Source: Acinetobacter pollinis (GTDB lineage Bacteria; Pseudomonadota; Gammaproteobacteria; Pseudomonadales; Moraxellaceae). From it: a DNA stretch of 41,773 nucleotides. This document shows, one piece after another, positions 37,022-41,773 of this stretch. Positions within the stretch are counted from its first letter, which is position 1. Each line of letters starts with the position of its first letter. Below the pieces are notes generated by a model. The model ran no database searches. It was given only the letters and a program-made list of their open reading frames with translations, and was not told the origin of the DNA. The position numbers and the translations under genes were made by a program. The stretch covers positions 1 to 41,773 of the forward strand of contig NZ_VTDQ01000020.1 in NCBI RefSeq assembly GCF_015627175.1, read 5' to 3'.

Positions 37022-37491
37022 ATAAGTGGTTTAAACCCTTGCTGACGCCAAGCCTCATACACAATTACTGCTGTTGCATTCGACAAGTTTAAACTGCGTG
37101 AGTTCTCAGCCATAGGTAAACAAATCCATTGTTGCTGAGGAAACATTTTGCGCACATCCTCAGGTAGCCCGCGAGTTTCAGGGCCCATAAGTAACGCAAT
37201 TGGTTGATTTAAATTTACCGTGTGAGGTGTTGCCTTGCCTTTGGTGGTCAGTGGAAATACATGCGATACTCCCTGTGCCTCTAAATGCTTAAGACATTCA
37301 TCAAAACTATCCCAAATTTTCATGCGTGCATATTCATGATAGTCTAAACCTGCACGTCGTAATTTCTTATCATCCAACTCAAAACCAAGTGGCTTAACTA
37401 AGTGTAACTGTGCACCTGTATTTGCACATAGACGAATAATATTACCAGTATTACTTGGAATTTCAGGTTCAAACAAAACAACATGTATCAC
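37018..37491 (-). CDS. trmL: tRNA (cytidine(34)-2'-O)-methyltransferase TrmL
   Basis: TrmL methylates the wobble nucleotide of two leucine tRNAs, using SAM, in a SPOUT-fold dimer. The 157-residue length matches E. coli. The motifs [40 protein letters not shown] and the C-terminal SAM-binding knot GPETRGLP ... [15 protein letters not shown] are all present. The stop overlaps that of the convergent HxlR gene by four bases. It lies 31 bases downstream of cysG on the same strand and may be in its transcript. The ATG at 37491 was kept; no strong Shine-Dalgarno sequence is visible. Confidence 0.94.
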   Translation of the reverse strand: MIHVVLFEPEIPSNTGNIIRLCANTGAQLHLVKPLGFELDDKKLRRAGLDYHEYARMKIWDSFDECLKHLEAQGVSHVFPLTTKGKATPHTVNLNQPIALLMGPETRGLPEDVRKMFPQQQWICLPMAENSRSLNLSNATAVIVYEAWRQQGFKPLI

Positions 37492-37522
37492 AACATTTTC
37501 TCTACTTTTCAGATGGCTTTAG

Positions 37523-38896
37523 TTATTGCCATTGCAGTTGCTCTCGCAACTTCACAACTTCACCAATAATTGTTAATGTTGGTGCTTGTACTTCATGTTG
37601 CACCACTTTTTTTGCAATATTTTCTAGATTACCAACAATCACTTTTTGCTCTGGTGTGGTTCCCTTCGAAATTAAAGCAACAGGCATATCTGGTCTTTGA
37701 CCATGCTCAATCAAACGATTACATATTGTCTCTAAACCAACGAGCCCCATATAAAGTACTAAAGTTTGATTTTCATATATAAGTTCGGGCCAAGGTAACT
37801 CTGGGGAACCCTCTTTTAAATGGCCAGTTAAGAACCTAACACTCTGAGCATAATCTCTATGGGTCAAAGGAATACCAGCATAAGCAGAACAACCCGATGC
37901 AGCTGTAATTCCAGGTACAACTTGGAAAGGAATATTTGCTGTCACCAGTTCTTGGATTTCTTCACCACCTCGCCCAAAAATGAAAGGATCACCACCTTTC
38001 AAACGACATACACGCTTCCCTTCTAACGCATACTGAATTAAAAGTTGATTAATACCTTCTTGGGGTACAGCATGGTTCGAACGTGATTTACCCACATAAA
38101 TTTTATCTGCGTCTCGTCGACATAAATCTAAAATTGGTGGAGAAACCAATCGATCATAGATAACAACATCGGACTGTTGCATGAGTCTAAGTGCTTTTAA
38201 AGTAAGCAGTTCAGGATCACCCGGTCCTGCACCAACCAAATATACCTCTCCTTTTGGTGTGGTCCATTTGGCAAGTGCATCCTCCATCATTTGTTTTGCA
38301 ACAATTAAGTTGTCATTAAAGACTTGTTCTTTGAAAGGACTTGCATACAAGTCTTCCCAAAAAATACGTCTTTCGTCTGGGTTAGAAATTTTCTCTTTCA
38401 CAGCCTTACGCCACTCACCAGAAAACTGAGCGAGTTTCCCCATACCATGCGGAATTAATGTCTCGAGTTGTGTGCGTAACTGTCTCGACAATACAGGTGA
38501 TGTTCCATTAGATGCAATCGAGATTACTAACGGAGATCGATCAATCAGTGCAGGTACCATAAATCGGCAGTTTGGAATATCATCTACACTATTCACCAAT
38601 AAATTTTTCTGCTCACATACCACGAAAACATGATGATTTACATCTGGTTGATCTGTTGCAGCAATCACAAGCTTATACGGTTTATTTAAATATGCTTCAT
38701 CAAATGGTTTATATACCAATTCACCATGAGATGCTTGTACAAGCATTTTTAGATTTTCATCAATTTCTGGTGCAATTACATGCAATATTGCACCAGCTTT
38801 TGCCAATAACGATGCTTTACGAAAAGCAATACTTCCACCACCTACGATAAGACATAACTGCTGTTTCAATTTCAATGAAATTGGAAAGATATCCAC
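37523..38896 (-). CDS. cysG: Siroheme synthase (multifunctional CysG)
   Basis: This enzyme makes sirohaem, the cofactor of sulfite and nitrite reductases, from uroporphyrinogen III. The 457-residue protein matches the E. coli length and has both modules. The N-terminal module is precorrin-2 dehydrogenase/ferrochelatase (CLIVGGGSIAFRKASLLAKAG, near residue 15, and NGTSPVLSRQLR), and the C-terminal one, from about 215, is SAM-dependent uroporphyrinogen III methyltransferase (VGAGPGDPELLTLKAL, GGDPFIFGRGGEE, VPGITAASG). The start is GTG 38896, with AAGGGG at a 5-base spacing. It lies between serS and trmL on the same strand. Confidence 0.95.
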   Translation of the reverse strand: MDIFPISLKLKQQLCLIVGGGSIAFRKASLLAKAGAILHVIAPEIDENLKMLVQASHGELVYKPFDEAYLNKPYKLVIAATDQPDVNHHVFVVCEQKNLLVNSVDDIPNCRFMVPALIDRSPLVISIASNGTSPVLSRQLRTQLETLIPHGMGKLAQFSGEWRKAVKEKISNPDERRIFWEDLYASPFKEQVFNDNLIVAKQMMEDALAKWTTPKGEVYLVGAGPGDPELLTLKALRLMQQSDVVIYDRLVSPPILDLCRRDADKIYVGKSRSNHAVPQEGINQLLIQYALEGKRVCRLKGGDPFIFGRGGEEIQELVTANIPFQVVPGITAASGCSAYAGIPLTHRDYAQSVRFLTGHLKEGSPELPWPELIYENQTLVLYMGLVGLETICNRLIEHGQRPDMPVALISKGTTPEQKVIVGNLENIAKKVVQHEVQAPTLTIIGEVVKLREQLQWQ

Positions 38897-38951
38897 AAAA
38901 ACCCCTTAATGACAAATTACCTTAAATGGTGAAAGTTTGCTTGACTCGCAG

Positions 38952-40247
<1,296 letters not shown>

Positions 40248-40302
40248 CTAGATATAGTGTAATCTGTTCATTCATAAAAATAAACGTACTTCGCGACAAT
40301 CC

Positions 40303-40337
40303 CCTACAGCACATCTAACTTCGTAGATGACTGTAGG
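40303..40337. promoter_or_regulatory. Two-part hairpin between serS and the DUF3298 gene
   Basis: CCTACAG-ca-CATCTA pairs with TAGATG-a-CTGTAGG around loop acttcg: a 13-bp stem with a small internal loop. It lies 9 bases downstream of the lipoprotein stop and 80-115 bases upstream of the serS start. No T-run follows, so it is an imperfect terminator or a leader element. A possible serS promoter (TTGTCG-17-TATGAA) begins just inside it. Confidence 0.45.
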
Positions 40338-40345
40338 TATAATCA

Positions 40346-41134
40346 TCATTTTGGTAAATATTCAGGATTAATCAACCCTTTTGTAGCATGATATGGCAAG
40401 ACCAATTCAGTCATTCCTTCGGAGTAAGGTGCCAATTCATACAACGGATAAACAAATACAAGACCTTTATCATTATAGTAAAAATTATCGGTAGGCTCTA
40501 ATCGACCAGATTGAATTCCATGTGCTTCCAACCAAGATTGATTTGCATCAAATACAGCCTGATAAACTGCTACTTGTTTATCTGAACTAAATAGATCAGA
40601 TATTCCAATACGTTTATGAGTATTTATATCGAATATAATATATTCATGATGATACATACCATGCGCTGCGCCGGCAGCATAGGTTGTCGTATCTAAAACA
40701 AAAGTTGCCAAATGCCCTTTCTGCCCTAAGAAACCAACACGATAAGTACTTTGATTAATTTGGGATGGTGTTAAAGTTGATGCAGGTAAATTTGCTGTTT
40801 TTTGAAAAGCCAATGGAGCATCTTTTTGTAGACGATGCACAAAATAATCATTGATCCAATCTACATTGGTCTCAATTGTATCTACTTTATATTCAGTACA
40901 CTCATCTGCTTCACAAGAAACTTTCTGAGGCAATGACATCGACATAGTTTCAGCATGAATTTTTGTAGGTGTACTTGCTAAGTCTGGAACAGGTTCAAAC
41001 ACGCTCGCTGGAGGATTGGTCTCCCCTTTATTATTATTTGATGGTGCTTGCTTATTCTCACATCCTACAAACACGAGACTGCATAAACAACTAGACAATA
41101 GTACAGCCAATCTCATTTTTTGCTGTAAATACAT
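40346..41134 (-). CDS. DUF3298-type lipoprotein
   Basis: This is a 262-residue predicted lipoprotein. The N-terminus (MYLQQKMRLAVLLSSCLCSL) is a signal peptide with the lipobox F-V-G-C and lipidated C25. A low-complexity linker of N, P, S and E follows. The C-terminal part, from about residue 100, has the DUF3298/RsiV-like pattern: YAAGAAHGMYHHEYIIFDINT, followed by LSDLF-type ISDLFSS, and the closing LAPYSEGMTELVLPY block. Function unknown; the relatives include the periplasmic domain of RsiV. The ATG at 41134 has TAGG about 9 bases upstream; a TTG 9 bases upstream is an unlikely alternative. Positive charge on the N-terminal region is present (K6, R8). Confidence 0.82.
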   Translation of the reverse strand: MYLQQKMRLAVLLSSCLCSLVFVGCENKQAPSNNNKGETNPPASVFEPVPDLASTPTKIHAETMSMSLPQKVSCEADECTEYKVDTIETNVDWINDYFVHRLQKDAPLAFQKTANLPASTLTPSQINQSTYRVGFLGQKGHLATFVLDTTTYAAGAAHGMYHHEYIIFDINTHKRIGISDLFSSDKQVAVYQAVFDANQSWLEAHGIQSGRLEPTDNFYYNDKGLVFVYPLYELAPYSEGMTELVLPYHATKGLINPEYLPK

Positions 41135-41215
41135 AGAAAACAACCTAAAACTGATTTACCTATACTATACAAACTTTGCATTCAATAAAAAAATACTAAA
41201 TATGTATCCTTAAAC

Positions 41216-41247
41216 AAAAAAAATGCTATTTACATAGCATTTTTTCA
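41216..41247 (-). terminator. lolA terminator
   Basis: AAAAAATGCTAT pairs with ATAGCATTTTTT around loop ttac. It lies a few bases after the lolA stop and is symmetrical, so it also insulates the DUF3298 gene's promoter. Confidence 0.85.
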
Positions 41248-41250
41248 TTT

Positions 41251-41772
41251 TTATTGATCAATAATATCTGTACCTTTGGGTGGTACAAAGTTAAATACGC
41301 TAGCAGGAATACTCACATTTTTTGCAACATGGTTAAAACGAACCGTTGTTACCTGACCTAGTGAATCATTTAAGATCATCAAGGCAGGTGCTCCTTGTGC
41401 GCCAAAACTAATGGTTAAATCTTGAAAAGCTGTATCTTTGGCTTTTGGTGTAAGCGTATAGTACGTTTTTGTTTGATCGGGCTGTGTCACTTTATATGCC
41501 TGCATAATACTATTTGTATTACCTGACAATAATAGTGCTGGGGTATTTGCGACCTGATCGCTCATACTTTGACGTACGACTTGTTGTAAGTCTGGATCAT
41601 AGATCCAAATTGTTTTACCACTAGTAACAATAGTTTGCTTAGAGGGCTGTGTAGTTTCCCAAAAGAATTTTCCTGGTCGTTCGACTTTAATTGTACCTGT
41701 AAATGTCTGGTTTAAATGCTGAGCGGTTAAACCTTTCTTTTGGCTCACAACTTTACCTGTAGCCTTCGTACT
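41251..41772 (-). CDS. lolA: Outer-membrane lipoprotein carrier protein LolA, C-terminal part (5' end outside window)
   Basis: LolA carries lipoproteins across the periplasm from LolCDE to LolB. 173 residues are visible, and the frame is open to the right edge, so the signal peptide and N-terminus are missing. The visible part starts STKATGKVVSQKKGL and has the family blocks LNQTFTGTIKVERPGKFFWET, KTIWIYDPDLQQVV and the closing FVPPKGTDIIDQ. The GTG at 41748 is an internal codon and not a start, since the family has about 25-40 residues before FTGTI plus a signal peptide. A terminator follows its stop. Confidence 0.93.
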   Translation of the reverse strand, partial: STKATGKVVSQKKGLTAQHLNQTFTGTIKVERPGKFFWETTQPSKQTIVTSGKTIWIYDPDLQQVVRQSMSDQVANTPALLLSGNTNSIMQAYKVTQPDQTKTYYTLTPKAKDTAFQDLTISFGAQGAPALMILNDSLGQVTTVRFNHVAKNVSIPASVFNFVPPKGTDIIDQ

Positions 41773-41773
41773 C

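Overview
The window looks like chromosomal DNA of an Acinetobacter-type gammaproteobacterium (Moraxellaceae). The coding sequence is AT-rich. It carries a membrane PQQ glucose dehydrogenase, Smc together with ZipA (no MukB seen here), a short BLUF photoreceptor of the BlsA kind, and a core order of gltA / sdhCDAB / sucAB-lpd / trpS. I see no prophage, integrase, insertion sequence, CRISPR array, tRNA or rRNA. Most of it is housekeeping. The accessory interest is in a few genes and in several unusually regular palindromes in the intergenic regions.

Layout, left to right. 1-1973 is the 3' part of the PQQ glucose dehydrogenase gene, cut by the window edge. 2032-5459 (minus) is a CPA1 Na+/H+ antiporter, a YpfJ-type zinc metallopeptidase and a DUF808 membrane protein. 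trpS (plus) follows. The trpS-lpd gap holds the trpS terminator, then a promoter plus terminator that together outline a small RNA of about 65 nt, then the lpd terminator. 6903-12481 (minus) is sucA-sucB-lpd, the 2-oxoglutarate dehydrogenase operon. 13023-16422 (minus) is sdhC-sdhD-sdhA-sdhB, and gltA is divergent at 17226-18500. These together make a TCA-cycle block. sucCD, which I would expect after lpd, is not there.

18552-25848 (minus) is a bacterioferritin without the haem-ligand Met, then ligA, zipA and smc. 26007-29253 holds an alpha/beta hydrolase, an omptin-family outer-membrane protease with all catalytic residues, a BLUF photoreceptor, a UPF0149 protein and a small acidic protein. 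29582-34322 (plus) is rpoD, ybeD (DUF493), lipB, an SCP2/UbiT-like protein and an iron-containing alcohol dehydrogenase. 34555-35961 is a PuuP-like APC permease. A flavodoxin-family gene and an HxlR regulator are divergent around a promoter with an inverted repeat in its spacer. The right end (minus) has trmL, cysG, serS, a DUF3298 lipoprotein and the C-terminal part of lolA, which runs off the window.

The most useful leads are the omptin, the candidate sRNA next to trpS, the palindromic sdhC leader, the HxlR/flavodoxin operator, and the absence of sucCD. Start codons were often moved downstream from the longest open frame on Shine-Dalgarno or family grounds; each choice is explained in its entry. 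All promoters and terminators are read by eye. Statements about other genomes are from memory.
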